NCBI RefSeq assembly: GCF_046156265.1
Contig: NZ_JAWDIR010000045.1
Span: 266,888-330,887 of the forward strand
Source: CAMDHY01 sp046156265
GTDB lineage: Bacteria > Pseudomonadota > Alphaproteobacteria > Rhizobiales > Segnochrobactraceae
Direction of reading: 5' to 3'
DNA length: 64,000 nt
Shown here in pieces: positions 15,987 through 24,877 of this stretch. Every line of letters begins with the position of its first letter. The first letter of the stretch is position 1. The notes beneath the pieces were generated by a model. It was not told the DNA's origin. It worked only from the letters and a program-made list of their open reading frames with translations, and searched no databases. A program made the position numbers and the translations under genes.

Positions 15987-17447
15987 ATGGAGGCTTCGGT
16001 CTCAGCTCGGCGCCCAAATGAATTCGCCGTCACGGAGACGTGGCTCGAAGCCCTCGACGCTTCGGCCGCTGCCAAGCTGATCGGCGTGGCGGCGGATGTG
16101 GCGTTCCTGCTCGACCGCGACGGCGTCATCCGGGATCTCGCCTTCACCGAGGAAGACGCCGGCGAGCCGATCGGCCGCCGCGAGTGGGTCGGCCGTCGCT
16201 GGGTCGAGACCGTCACCGTCGAAAGCAAGGTGAAGGTCGAGCAGCTCCTTCAGGACGCGGCGGCGCAGCGCGCCCCCGCCTGGCGCGAGATCAACCAGAC
16301 CTCCTCGGAAGGCCGCGACATCCCGATCCGCTGCTCGGCAGTGGCCCTCGGCCCCGAGGGGCCGGTGGTCGCCCTCGGCCGCGACCTCCGTCCGACCTGG
16401 ACCCTGCAGCAGCGCCTCGTCGAGGCGCAGCGCGCCATGGAGCGGGAGTACGCCCGCCTCCGCAACACCGAGACCCGCTACCGGCTGCTGTTCCAGCTCG
16501 TCTCCGAGCCGATCCTGATCGTCGAGGCGGCGAGCGGCCGCGTCGTCGAGGCCAATCCGGCCGCCGGACGCCTGCTCGGCACGACGACGCAGAAGCTCGC
16601 CGGGCGCGCCGTCGCCGAACTCTTCGAGCCGGCGAGCGCCGCGGTGGTGCAGGCCCTCGTCAACAAGGCCGGCATGGTCGGCCGCGCCGACGACACCCTG
16701 GTGCGCGTCGTCGGCAGCGACGCCGACATCCGCATCGGCGTCTCGCTGTTCCGCCACGAGGGCTCGGCGCACCTGCTGATCCGGCTGTCGCATCCCGATG
16801 CCGAGCCGCCTGCCGACCCCGCCCAGCTGCGGCGGGCGCAGGCCTACGAGATCGCCATGGGCATGCCCGAGGCGCTCGTCATCGTCGACGACAGCCAGCG
16901 CATCCTCGACGCCAACACCTCCTTCCTGGAGCTTGCGGAGCTCGGCTCGCTCGAGCAGGCCCGCGGCCAGCCGCTCGACCGCTGGCTCGGACGGCCCGGC
17001 GTCGACGTCCGCATCCTCGCCTCCAACCTGCGCGAGCACGGCTCGCTGCGCGACTTCGCGACGATCGTGCGCGGCGAATATGGCGGCCACGACGAGGTCG
17101 AGGTCACCGCCGTGTCGGTGCCGCACCAGCAGCAGCCCTGTGCCGGTCTGATCCTGCGCACCGTCGGCCGCCGCCCGGTGCCGCAGACCCCGGATGGCGG
17201 CGAGACGCGGTTGCCTTCGGTCGCCAACATCACCGAGCGTGTCGGCCGCGTGCCGCTGAAGGAGCTGGTCCGCGAGACCAGCGACATGATCGAGCAGATG
17301 TGCATTGAGGCGGCGCTGAAGCTCACCTCGGACAACCGCGCCTCCGCCGCCCAGATCCTCGGCCTCAGCCGCCAGAGCCTCTACGCGAAGTTGCGCCGCT
17401 ACGGCATCGGCGACATCGACGACGACGCCTCCGACAATGACGCCTGA
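15987..17447 (+). CDS. ppsR: Transcriptional regulator PpsR/CrtJ (redox/light-responsive repressor)
   Basis: PpsR represses bch, crt and puc genes under oxygen by binding TGT-N12-ACA pairs. The 486-residue protein has an N-terminal domain, two PAS domains (around residues 155-265 and 285-390), and a C-terminal Fis-type helix-turn-helix ending in NRASAAQILGLSRQSLYAKL. C439, just before the DNA-binding helices (EQMCIEAALKLT), corresponds to the redox-active cysteine described in this family; another cysteine lies at QQPCAGLIL. The ATG follows AAGGGG. It is 27 bases after aerR. Predicted sites lie in front of bchF/aerR and bchG. Confidence 0.95.
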   Translation: MEASVSARRPNEFAVTETWLEALDASAAAKLIGVAADVAFLLDRDGVIRDLAFTEEDAGEPIGRREWVGRRWVETVTVESKVKVEQLLQDAAAQRAPAWREINQTSSEGRDIPIRCSAVALGPEGPVVALGRDLRPTWTLQQRLVEAQRAMEREYARLRNTETRYRLLFQLVSEPILIVEAASGRVVEANPAAGRLLGTTTQKLAGRAVAELFEPASAAVVQALVNKAGMVGRADDTLVRVVGSDADIRIGVSLFRHEGSAHLLIRLSHPDAEPPADPAQLRRAQAYEIAMGMPEALVIVDDSQRILDANTSFLELAELGSLEQARGQPLDRWLGRPGVDVRILASNLREHGSLRDFATIVRGEYGGHDEVEVTAVSVPHQQQPCAGLILRTVGRRPVPQTPDGGETRLPSVANITERVGRVPLKELVRETSDMIEQMCIEAALKLTSDNRASAAQILGLSRQSLYAKLRRYGIGDIDDDASDNDA

Positions 17448-17605
17448 GCGTCGCCAGCGGCCTGCGTCTGCGTCCGTCTTACCGTAATCCCAGCCGTTCC
17501 GAGACCCCTTCAGCCGCCGCGTGGTTTTTCGCGCGCGGTGGCCGTTGCGCGTTAGCGCAGCCACCGACCCGTGCAATCTGGAACAGCCGCCCGCTCTTTT
17601 TCGCC

Positions 17606-17623
17606 TGTCAATTCGCCTAGACA
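17606..17623. promoter_or_regulatory. Perfect PpsR box upstream of bchG
   Basis: TGTC-N10-AGACA type site: TGT at 17606-17608, exactly twelve bases, ACA at 17621-17623, a full match to TGT-N12-ACA. It ends 30 bases before the bchG ATG, inside the 206-base gap between ppsR and bchG, so it is placed to control the bchG-bchP-tspO run. The rest of that gap shows no gene. Confidence 0.6.
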
Positions 17624-17653
17624 GTCAGAAGTGTCGCATCTACTCTCTGCGGC

Positions 17654-18532
17654 ATGAACGCTCCATCCGTCCCCGCCGTCGTCGAGCTTTTGAAGCCGAT
17701 CACCTGGTTCGCGCCGATGTGGGCGTTCGGGTGCGGGGTGGTGTCCTCTGGCGGCTCCTTCGCCGACCACTGGCCGACGGTGTTCGCTGGCGTGCTGCTC
17801 TCCGGCCCGCTCGTCTGTGCCACCAGCCAGGCGGCGAACGACTGGTTCGACCGTCACGTCGACGCCATCAACGAGCCGAACCGGCCGATCCCGTCGGGGC
17901 GCATTCCCGGCCGCTGGGGGCTCTACATCGCTCTCCTGTGGACGGCACTGTCGATCGCGGTCGCGATCCCGCTCGGGCCGTTCGTCGTCGCGGCCGCGGT
18001 GGTCGGGCTGGCGCTCGCCTGGGCCTACAGCGCGCCCCCCTTCCGCCTCAAGCTGAACGGCTGGTGGGGCAACGCCGCCGTCGGCCTCTGCTACGAGGGC
18101 CTGCCCTGGTTCGTCGGCGCCGCCGTGATGTCGGCGACAATGCCGAACGGCTACATCCTGGCGCTCGCTGCGCTCTATTCGGTCGGCGCCCACGGCATCA
18201 TGACCCTCAACGATTTCAAGGCCGTCGAGGGCGACATCCGCATGGGCATCCGCTCGCTGCCGGTGCAGCTCGGCGTCGACCGCGCCGCCCGCTTCGCCTG
18301 CCTCGTCATGGCGGTGCCGCAGATCGTCGTCGTCGCGCTGCTGATCGCCTGGGGCAAGCCGCTGTTCGGCGCCATCGTCGCCATGCTGCTGCTCGCGCAG
18401 GTGCTGCTGATGGGCCGCCTGCTCGCCGATCCGAACGGCAAGGCCGCCTGGTACAACGCCACCGGCACCACGCTCTACGTGCTCGGCATGCTCGTCTCAG
18501 CCATCGCCATCCGCTCGCTCGGAGCCGCCTGA
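17654..18532 (+). CDS. bchG: Bacteriochlorophyll synthase (polyprenyl transferase)
   Basis: BchG esterifies bacteriochlorophyllide with geranylgeranyl or phytyl diphosphate in the membrane. The 292-residue product is a UbiA-fold protein with about eight helices. The first Asp-rich prenyl-binding motif is at residues 62-81 (NDWFDRHVDAINEPNRPIPS); a second, DFKAVEGDIRMG, lies in the middle. The start is the only sensible ATG, although no clear ribosome site precedes it. Its stop overlaps the next start (TGATG). It heads an operon with the PucC-like gene and bchP. Confidence 0.96.
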   Translation: MNAPSVPAVVELLKPITWFAPMWAFGCGVVSSGGSFADHWPTVFAGVLLSGPLVCATSQAANDWFDRHVDAINEPNRPIPSGRIPGRWGLYIALLWTALSIAVAIPLGPFVVAAAVVGLALAWAYSAPPFRLKLNGWWGNAAVGLCYEGLPWFVGAAVMSATMPNGYILALAALYSVGAHGIMTLNDFKAVEGDIRMGIRSLPVQLGVDRAARFACLVMAVPQIVVVALLIAWGKPLFGAIVAMLLLAQVLLMGRLLADPNGKAAWYNATGTTLYVLGMLVSAIAIRSLGAA

Positions 18533-19896
18533 TGTCGGGCGCCACCCTCGGCTGGATCGGCATCGTCCGCCTCGGGCTGGTGCAGACCTCGCTCGGCGCG
18601 ATCGTCGTGCTCACCACCTCGACATTGAACCGCGTCATGGTGGTGGAACTCGCCCTGCCGGCGATGCTGCCGGGCATCCTCGTCGGCCTGCACTACGGCC
18701 TGCAGATGCTCAGGCCGCGCTGGGGCTACGGCTCCGACCAGAGCCGCCGGCGGACGCCGTGGATCATCGCCGGCATGGCGGTGCTCGCCTTCGGCGGGGC
18801 GCTCGCCGCCGTCGCCACCGCCCTGATGGGCACCGCGCTCGCCGCCGGCATCGCGCTCGCGGTCGTGGCCTTCCTGCTCATCGGCATCGGCGTCGGCGCC
18901 TCCGGCACCTCGCTCCTCGTCATGCTCGCCGAGCGCGTCGAGACGGGTCGGCGGGCGGCCGCCGCGACGATCGTCTGGATCATGATGATCGCCGGCTTTG
19001 CGATCACCGCCACCACCGCCGGCCATTTCCTCGACCCGTTCACGCCGGCCCGCCTAGTCGCCGTCACCGGCACCGTCAGCCTCATCGCCTTCGTCGTCAC
19101 CGTGCTGGCGCTCTGGCGCGTCGAGGCGAGCCTCGCGGCCGCCCCCCGCGCCGCTGCACCGAAGGCACCGGCCGAGCCGTTCCTGCGGACCCTCGCGGCG
19201 GTGTGGAGCGAGCCGCAGGCCCGCGCCTTCACCATCTTCATCTTCGTCTCGATGCTCGCCTACAGCGCCCAGGACCTGGTGCTGGAGCCCTTCGCCGGCA
19301 CCGTCTTCGCCATGACGCCCGGCGAATCGACCCGCCTTGGCGGCCTGCAGAACGGCGGCGTGCTCGCCGGCATGATCCTGGTGGCGATCGTCGGCACCAC
19401 CCGCCTCGGCCGCAGCGAGACGCTGCTGCGCGGCTTCATCGTCGTCGGTTGCCTCGGCTCGGCCGCGGCGCTGTCCGCCCTGTCGCTGGGCGGCGCCGCC
19501 GGCGAGGGCTTCCCCCTGCAGGAAACCGTCTTCGCGCTCGGCTTCTGCAACGGCGTCTTCGCCGTCGCGGCGATCGGTTCGATGATGGCGCTCGCCGGCA
19601 GTGGCTCGGGCGGGCGGCAGGGCACCCGCATGGGGCTGTGGGGCGCCGCCCAGGCGGTCGCCTTCGGCCTCGGCGGCTTCCTCGGCACCGTCGCCGTCGA
19701 CCTCGCCCGCCATCTCGTCGGCTCGCCGGCGATCGCCTACGGCGCGGTGTTCGCGGTCGAGGCGGGGCTGTTCGTGGTCGCCGCCGGGCTGGCGGTGCGG
19801 GTCGCGCTGAAATCCGAGGCGGTCGCAAGCCGCCGCTACCGTCCGGCCCCGGCATCGGGGCTCGTCGCCGAATTCGAGGGGGAGATGTCGCGATGA
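18532..19896 (+). CDS. BCD/PucC-family transporter between bchG and bchP
   Basis: This 454-residue membrane protein has about twelve helices and belongs to the BCD (PucC-like) major-facilitator group, as does LhaA. Motifs include TSTLNRVMVVELALPAML and LRPRWGYGSDQSRRRTPW. Genes of this group between bchG and bchP are common in purple bacteria (often called bch2 or orf428) and are thought to act in pigment delivery or complex assembly. It overlaps bchG by one base and bchP by four (ATGA), so the three are co-translated. Which light-harvesting complex it serves cannot be told from sequence. Confidence 0.9.
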   Translation: MSGATLGWIGIVRLGLVQTSLGAIVVLTTSTLNRVMVVELALPAMLPGILVGLHYGLQMLRPRWGYGSDQSRRRTPWIIAGMAVLAFGGALAAVATALMGTALAAGIALAVVAFLLIGIGVGASGTSLLVMLAERVETGRRAAAATIVWIMMIAGFAITATTAGHFLDPFTPARLVAVTGTVSLIAFVVTVLALWRVEASLAAAPRAAAPKAPAEPFLRTLAAVWSEPQARAFTIFIFVSMLAYSAQDLVLEPFAGTVFAMTPGESTRLGGLQNGGVLAGMILVAIVGTTRLGRSETLLRGFIVVGCLGSAAALSALSLGGAAGEGFPLQETVFALGFCNGVFAVAAIGSMMALAGSGSGGRQGTRMGLWGAAQAVAFGLGGFLGTVAVDLARHLVGSPAIAYGAVFAVEAGLFVVAAGLAVRVALKSEAVASRRYRPAPASGLVAEFEGEMSR

Positions 19897-21101
19897 GAGT
19901 GCCCGAGTACGACGTCGCCGTCGTCGGCGGCGGCCCCGCCGGCGCCACCGCCGCAGCCGATCTCGCCGAGGCCGGCCGCTCGGTTGTGCTGATCGACCGC
20001 GACGGCCGCATCAAGCCCTGCGGCGGCGCCATCCCGCCGCGCCTGCTGCGCGACTTCGACGTGCCGGAGAGCCTGCTCGTCGCCCGCGCCAAGGGCGCCC
20101 GCATCTTCTCGCCGAGCGAGCGGTCGGTCGACATGGGCATCGAGAACGGCTTCGTCGGCATGGTCGACCGCGACACCTACGACGAGTGGCTGCGCCAGCG
20201 CGCCGTCGCCGCCGGTGCCGTCCGCCGCACCGCCACCTTCGAGCGCCTGGAGCGTGAGCCCGACGGCGGCGTCGTCCTGCACCTGCGCCCGCCCGGCGCT
20301 GCGGCCGGCACGACCGAGCCGATCCGCGCCCGCGCCGTCGTCGGCGCCGACGGGGCGAACTCGGGCGTCGCCCGCGAGGCGATGCCGAAGGCCGGCCGGC
20401 CGCCCTTCGTGTTCGCCTATCACGAGATCGTCCGCACGCCCTCCGTGACACCGCAGGGCTACGACCCCACCCGCTGCGACATCCACTATCGCGGCGACCT
20501 GTCGCCCGACTTCTACGCCTGGGTGTTCCCGCACGGCGACACCGCCAGCATCGGCACCGGCAGCGCCCACAAGGGCTTCGGCCTTCGCCCCGCCGTCGCC
20601 GCGCTGCGCGAGGTCTGCGGCCTTGCCGGCGCCGAGACGGTCCGCCGCGAAGGCGCGCCGCTGCCGCTCCGGCCGATGAAGTGCTGGGACGACGGCCGCG
20701 CCGTGCTGCTCGCCGGCGACGCCGCCGGCGTCGTCGCGCCGGCCTCCGGCGAGGGCATCTACTACGCCATGCTGTCCGGCCGCCTCGCCGCCGATGCGAT
20801 CGACGAACGCCTCGCCACCGGCGACGTGCGGGCGCTCGCCACGGCGCGCCGGCGCTTCATGAAGCTGCACGGCCGGGTGTTCTGGATCCTCGGCATCATG
20901 CAGTATTTCTGGTATTCCAGCGACAAGCGCCGCGAGCGCTTCGTCAGCCTCTGCCGCGACCCCGACATCCAGCGGCTGACGTGGCAGGCCTACCTGGAGA
21001 AGGAACTGGTCCGATCCGACCCGATGGCGCACGTGCGCATCATGATGCGGGACTTCGCCCACCTGTTCGGCGTCGTCTCGCCCTGGGAGAAGCGGGCTTG
21101 A
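19893..21101 (+). CDS. bchP: Geranylgeranyl diphosphate/bacteriochlorophyll reductase
   Basis: BchP reduces the geranylgeranyl tail to phytyl, the last step in making bacteriochlorophyll a. The 402-residue flavoprotein has the FAD-binding GGGPAG at residues 12-17, IKPCGGAIPPRLL characteristic of the geranylgeranyl reductase family, and the second FAD motif LLAGDAAGVVAPASGEGIYY. The C-terminal region with FWILGIMQYFWYSSDKRRE is typical of BchP rather than other family members. The start overlaps the preceding stop as ATGA. Confidence 0.95.
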   Translation: MRVPEYDVAVVGGGPAGATAAADLAEAGRSVVLIDRDGRIKPCGGAIPPRLLRDFDVPESLLVARAKGARIFSPSERSVDMGIENGFVGMVDRDTYDEWLRQRAVAAGAVRRTATFERLEREPDGGVVLHLRPPGAAAGTTEPIRARAVVGADGANSGVAREAMPKAGRPPFVFAYHEIVRTPSVTPQGYDPTRCDIHYRGDLSPDFYAWVFPHGDTASIGTGSAHKGFGLRPAVAALREVCGLAGAETVRREGAPLPLRPMKCWDDGRAVLLAGDAAGVVAPASGEGIYYAMLSGRLAADAIDERLATGDVRALATARRRFMKLHGRVFWILGIMQYFWYSSDKRRERFVSLCRDPDIQRLTWQAYLEKELVRSDPMAHVRIMMRDFAHLFGVVSPWEKRA

Positions 21102-21117
21102 TCGCTCGCCGTCGCGC

Positions 21118-21624
21118 TTGAGCGCCGTCCGCACGACGCCTGTCCGCACGCGCGACTGGGTCATCCCGATCGTCGTCGCTGCCATCGCCGCGGCGGCGGT
21201 CGCGTCTCTCGGCGGGGCGCTGACCGAGCTCGGCCCCTGGTATCGCGGGCTCGTTCGCCCGTCGATCCAGCCGCCCGACTGGCTGTTCGGCCCGGCTTGG
21301 ACACTGATCTTCACGCTCTGCGCCGTCTCCGCGGCCACCGCCTGGCGGTTCGCCCGAACCGGCCGGCAGCGGGCAATGGTGGTCGGCCTGTTCGCCATCA
21401 ACGCCGTCTTCAACGTCCTGTGGACGGTGCTGTTCTTCAAGCTGCACCGGCCCGACTGGGCGGTGATCGAAGTGGTCTTCCTGTGGGCCTCGATCGTCGT
21501 GCTGATGGTGGCGCTGCGGCCGATCTCCCGCCTCTCCGCCTGGCTGCTCGTGCCCTATCTCCTGTGGGTGACGTTCGCCGGCATGCTGACGTGGCGGATC
21601 AGCGTGCTGAACGGGCCGTTCTGA
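21118..21624 (+). CDS. tspO: TspO/MBR family tryptophan-rich sensory protein
   Basis: TspO proteins are five-helix outer-membrane or membrane proteins that bind porphyrins; in Rhodobacter TspO (CrtK) dampens photosynthesis gene expression under oxygen. The 168-residue product shows the family pattern PSIQPPDWLFGPAWTLIF and five hydrophobic segments with W-rich loops (for example LWTVLFFKLHRPDWA). The start is TTG, 16 bases after the bchP stop; no upstream ATG is available in frame. It closes the photosynthesis cluster on this side. Confidence 0.9.
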   Translation: MSAVRTTPVRTRDWVIPIVVAAIAAAAVASLGGALTELGPWYRGLVRPSIQPPDWLFGPAWTLIFTLCAVSAATAWRFARTGRQRAMVVGLFAINAVFNVLWTVLFFKLHRPDWAVIEVVFLWASIVVLMVALRPISRLSAWLLVPYLLWVTFAGMLTWRISVLNGPF

Positions 21625-21640
21625 ACCAGGCCCCGCGCCG

Positions 21641-22189
21641 ATGTCGACCTTCACCTACTTCGCCTATGGCTCGAACATGCTGGACGAGCGGTTGCGGCAT
21701 CTGACGCGCTGCCCGTCCGCGCGCGTCCTCGGCACCGGCTCGGCGGCCGGCTGGCGCCTCGGCTTCGTGAAGCGCGGGGCCGACGGTTCCGGCAAGGCGA
21801 CGATGCTGCGGTCTGCCCGCGCGAGCGACCGCATCCACGGCGTGCTGTTTACGATCGACCTCGCCGAGCGCGCTGTCCTCGACCGCGTCGAGGGCCCGGG
21901 CTACGAGCGCCTCGACGACCTCGCCGTTGATCGCGAGGAAGGCGTCCATACGCAAGCCTCAGTCTACGTCGCGCGCGAAAGCGCCATCGACCCGACGCTC
22001 GTCGCCTTCGACTGGTACCGCGCGCTGGTCATCGCCGGCGCCCACCGTCACGGGCTGCCCGCCGACGTCATCGCGGAAATCGCATCGGTGCCGGTGCTCC
22101 CCGATCCGAATCCCGCCCGCGAGCAGCGCCTCATCGCCCTCGAGCAACTCGCGGCGGCCGGCTGCACCGGTCTCGTCGACGGCGGCTGA
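21641..22189 (+). CDS. Gamma-glutamylcyclotransferase-family protein
   Basis: The 182-residue soluble protein has the fold signature YFAYGSNMLDERL at residues 6-18 and a plausible catalytic glutamate E84 in RVEGPGYERLD, as in the gamma-glutamylcyclotransferase (GGCT/AIG2-like) superfamily, which releases 5-oxoproline from gamma-glutamyl amines or peptides. The substrate is unknown. It follows tspO by 16 bases and may be co-transcribed. It ends 3 bases before the convergent sigma factor gene, so this is the border of the photosynthesis region. Confidence 0.8.
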   Translation: MSTFTYFAYGSNMLDERLRHLTRCPSARVLGTGSAAGWRLGFVKRGADGSGKATMLRSARASDRIHGVLFTIDLAERAVLDRVEGPGYERLDDLAVDREEGVHTQASVYVARESAIDPTLVAFDWYRALVIAGAHRHGLPADVIAEIASVPVLPDPNPAREQRLIALEQLAAAGCTGLVDGG

Positions 22190-22192
22190 CCC

Positions 22193-23458
22193 CTACGAGG
22201 CCAGCCGTGCCCGGCGGGCGAGGAGGAAGGCGCGCACCGCCGCATCGTCGGTGAGCCCGGCCGCCTGCGCGTAGGCGGCCGCCGCGTCGGCACCCCGGCC
22301 AGCGGCAGCGAGGAGGTGAGCACGCGCGGCCCAGAAGGGCTGGTAGCCCTCGGCCGCCTCGGCCATGGCATCGAGCAGCGCGAGGCCGTGCAGCGGGCCG
22401 AAGGCGTCGCCGTGCGCCACCGCCCGGCCGACGCGGGCGCCGATCGTCGGGCTGAAGTGGACGAGCCCGTCATAGAGCGCCGCCAGCATCGCCGGATCGA
22501 CAGGCCGGCCTGCGGCGCGGCCGGCGTGCAGCGACTGGATCGCCGCCTCGAGCTGGAAGCGGCCGGGTCGGCGGGCGTTCGCCGCCACCATCAGCTGCGC
22601 CTCCGCCTCCTGGATGAGGGGCGCCGTCCAGTCCGCCGGGTCCTGGTCCGACAGCGGCACGTAGGCGCCGGCGGCGTCGCGGCGGGCGGCACGGCGCGCC
22701 TCGCAGTGGAGCATCAGCGCGACGAGCCCGCGCGCCTCGGGCTCCGCTGGCAGGAGCGCCACCACCAGCCGGCCGAGAAAGATCGCCTCGTCGGCGAGGC
22801 CGGCCGCCGCCACCCCGGCGGCGGGATTGACGCCGTCGTCCCAGCCGGTGCCGAAGGCGGCGTAGATCGCCGACAGCACCGCCTCGAGGCGCGGCGCGAG
22901 CTCGTCGCGGCCGGGCACCTCGAAGGGGATGCCGCCGTCGCGCAGCTTCGCCTTCGCCCGCACCAGCCGCTGCCCCATCGCCGCAGGAGAGACGAGGAAA
23001 CAGCCGGCGACGCGGGCGGCGTCGAGACCGAGCACGGTCTGCAGCATCAGGGGCGTGCGCACCCCCGCCTCGATCGCCGGGTGGGCGCAGGCGAACAGGA
23101 GCTTCAACCGGTCGTCGGGGATCTCCGCCATCTCCGCCTCCTGCCGCTCGTCGGCGATCAGTGCCAGCGTGCCGGCCGCCGCGGCCGCGACGCCGCGGTG
23201 GCGCCAGTCGTGGCCGAGGCGGCGGCGGGCCGCCGTCAGCAGCCACGCCTCCGGCCGCTCCGGCACGCCGCGCTCCGGCCAGGTCTCGAGCGCGATGCGG
23301 AAGGCCTCGGCCAGCGCATCCTCGGCCGCGGCGACGTCGCGGGTGCGCGCCACCAGGAAGGCGAGGAGCCGCCCGTAGGAGGCGCGCGCCGCCTGTTCGG
23401 CCGCCGCGCGCGCCGTCTCGGCGAGGTCTTCCGGCGGCGTTTGCGCGGGACCGCTCAC
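22193..23458 (-). CDS. ECF-type sigma factor with C-terminal TPR-like domain (ECF42 group)
   Basis: The 421-residue protein has sigma region 2 (around residues 25-90, with AEDALAEAFRIALETWP), region 4 (around 110-180, with LDAARVAGCFLVSPAAMGQR), and a long helical C-terminal extension of about 230 residues with repeat character (ending AAAAYAQAAGLTDDAAVRAF). That architecture, with a YCII/DGPF protein encoded immediately upstream, marks the ECF42 group, which has no classical anti-sigma factor. The GTG start overlaps the stop of that partner (GTGA). Stress-related control is likely, but targets are unknown. Confidence 0.88.
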   Translation of the reverse strand: MSGPAQTPPEDLAETARAAAEQAARASYGRLLAFLVARTRDVAAAEDALAEAFRIALETWPERGVPERPEAWLLTAARRRLGHDWRHRGVAAAAAGTLALIADERQEAEMAEIPDDRLKLLFACAHPAIEAGVRTPLMLQTVLGLDAARVAGCFLVSPAAMGQRLVRAKAKLRDGGIPFEVPGRDELAPRLEAVLSAIYAAFGTGWDDGVNPAAGVAAAGLADEAIFLGRLVVALLPAEPEARGLVALMLHCEARRAARRDAAGAYVPLSDQDPADWTAPLIQEAEAQLMVAANARRPGRFQLEAAIQSLHAGRAAGRPVDPAMLAALYDGLVHFSPTIGARVGRAVAHGDAFGPLHGLALLDAMAEAAEGYQPFWAARAHLLAAAGRGADAAAAYAQAAGLTDDAAVRAFLLARRARLAS

Positions 23459-23814
23459 CGCTGCGGCGGCGGCAGCACCGGGCGCACCTCCGCCGAGGCA
23501 TAGGACGCCGCGGGGCTGCGCGCCGCCCAGGCGATCGCCTCGTCGAGCCCGGGCACCTCGATGACGAAAAAGCCGCCGAGCTGCTCCTTGGCTTCGGCGT
23601 AGGGGCCGTCCTGAACGTGGCGGGCGCCGTCGCGGACGCGCACGGTGGCGGCTGTGTGCGGCGGCTCGAGGCCGCTGCCGGAGACGACGACACCGGCCTC
23701 GTTGAGGGCGCCGATATAGGCCATCCAGGCGCCCCAGTAGGCCGGCGCCTTGGCCGGATCGGCGCGCTCGCCGAACTGCGCTTCGCTCTCGCGGAAAATC
23801 AGCATGTACTGCAT
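23455..23814 (-). CDS. YCII/DGPF-domain protein, partner of the ECF sigma factor
   Basis: This 119-residue protein begins MQYMLIFRESEAQFGER and has the DGPYAEAKEQLGGFFVIE block that names the DGPF/YCII-related family. Such proteins are encoded next to ECF42 sigma factors, and their biochemical role is poorly known. I chose the ATG at 23814; the open frame extends upstream but the extra residues are unlike the family. Its stop overlaps the sigma factor start, so both form one operon. Confidence 0.88.
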   Translation of the reverse strand: MQYMLIFRESEAQFGERADPAKAPAYWGAWMAYIGALNEAGVVVSGSGLEPPHTAATVRVRDGARHVQDGPYAEAKEQLGGFFVIEVPGLDEAIAWAARSPAASYASAEVRPVLPPPQR

Positions 23815-23931
23815 CGGATCGTCCTCCAGGATGGTGTTCGGAGGCGGGCGAACGCCCGTCTCAACACCATGAGCCGCGACACCGCCCGACTTCGACATCC
23901 GTCGAAGGATTCTTCCGAAAATTCCGCGCGC

Positions 23932-24660
23932 CTACCCCTTGGTGCGCAAGGTGGCGCGGCCGCCGTCGACGCCGATCACCTGGCCGGTGATCCATCCGGC
24001 CTCGGGCGACAGCAGGAACGCGGCGAGCGCCGCCACGTCGTCGGCCTCGCCGAGGCGCTGCAGCGGGTGCATCTGGGCGATGGCGGTGGCCATCTGCGCG
24101 TTCTCGGTGATCCCGGCCGACAGCGGCGTGCGCGTCAGCGACGGAGCGATGCAGTTGACCCGCAGCTTCGGGGCGAGCTCGGCGGCGAGCGCCCGCGTCA
24201 GCCCCTCGACCGCCCCCTTCGCCATCGACACGGAGGCATGGGCGGCAAAGCCCTGCGCCACGGCGACGGTGGAGAACAGCACAATGCCAGGCGTCCCCTC
24301 GCCCGCCTTCAGCGCGGCGGCTGCCGCCTGCACGGCATGGAAGGCTCCTGCGGCGTTCAGCGCGAAGTCGCGGGCGACGTCCGCCGCCGTCAGCCGGGCG
24401 AGCGGCTTCAGGGTGATCGAGCCGACGCAGTAGGCGAGTCCGGTCAGCGCCGGACCGGCGGCGGCGGCGGCCGGGGCGATGGTCGCCGGATCGAGGACGT
24501 CGACGGCGGTCCAGCCGGCGCCGAGTTCGGCGGCCAGCGCCGCGAGCTTCGCGTCGTCGCGGGCGGCGAGATGGACCGGCCGGCCTGCGGCGACGAGACG
24601 GCGGGCGAGCGCCGATCCGACGCCCCCGGTTCCGCCGTAGATGAGGATGGGAGCGGACAA
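23932..24660 (-). CDS. Short-chain dehydrogenase/reductase-like protein lacking the catalytic tyrosine
   Basis: The 242-residue protein has the Rossmann start LIYGGTGGVGSALARRL and the SDR tail GWITGQVIGVDGGRA. In place of the usual Y-x-x-x-K it reads HASVSMAKGAVEG: the lysine is there but the tyrosine position is valine. A set of SDR-like proteins with this H-A-S-V-x-x-A-K pattern is known to me from other proteobacteria. They may be inactive or use another mechanism. The start is TTG. It lies 117 bases upstream of the YCII gene and diverges from the DUF2256 gene. Substrate unknown. Confidence 0.82.
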   Translation of the reverse strand: MSAPILIYGGTGGVGSALARRLVAAGRPVHLAARDDAKLAALAAELGAGWTAVDVLDPATIAPAAAAAGPALTGLAYCVGSITLKPLARLTAADVARDFALNAAGAFHAVQAAAAALKAGEGTPGIVLFSTVAVAQGFAAHASVSMAKGAVEGLTRALAAELAPKLRVNCIAPSLTRTPLSAGITENAQMATAIAQMHPLQRLGEADDVAALAAFLLSPEAGWITGQVIGVDGGRATLRTKG

Positions 24661-24877
24661 GCGAGGTCTCCGGGCGCCGGGGGCACGATTTTCGTCCGCG
24701 GTCGGCTCGGCCCCACGGACCGAGAGCTTACGGGGGGAGTGTCGTCGTGGTTCAGCGTGTGTGCGGAGGCGCCGCAGGCGGCGACGTGGCCAGCAGCGAC
24801 GTGGTCGGCGTCACTGCCGACGCGGTCGGCACCGCGACGGCCGCCGGTCGGTGGACAGCCGCGGCTGTGTGGCGCTG

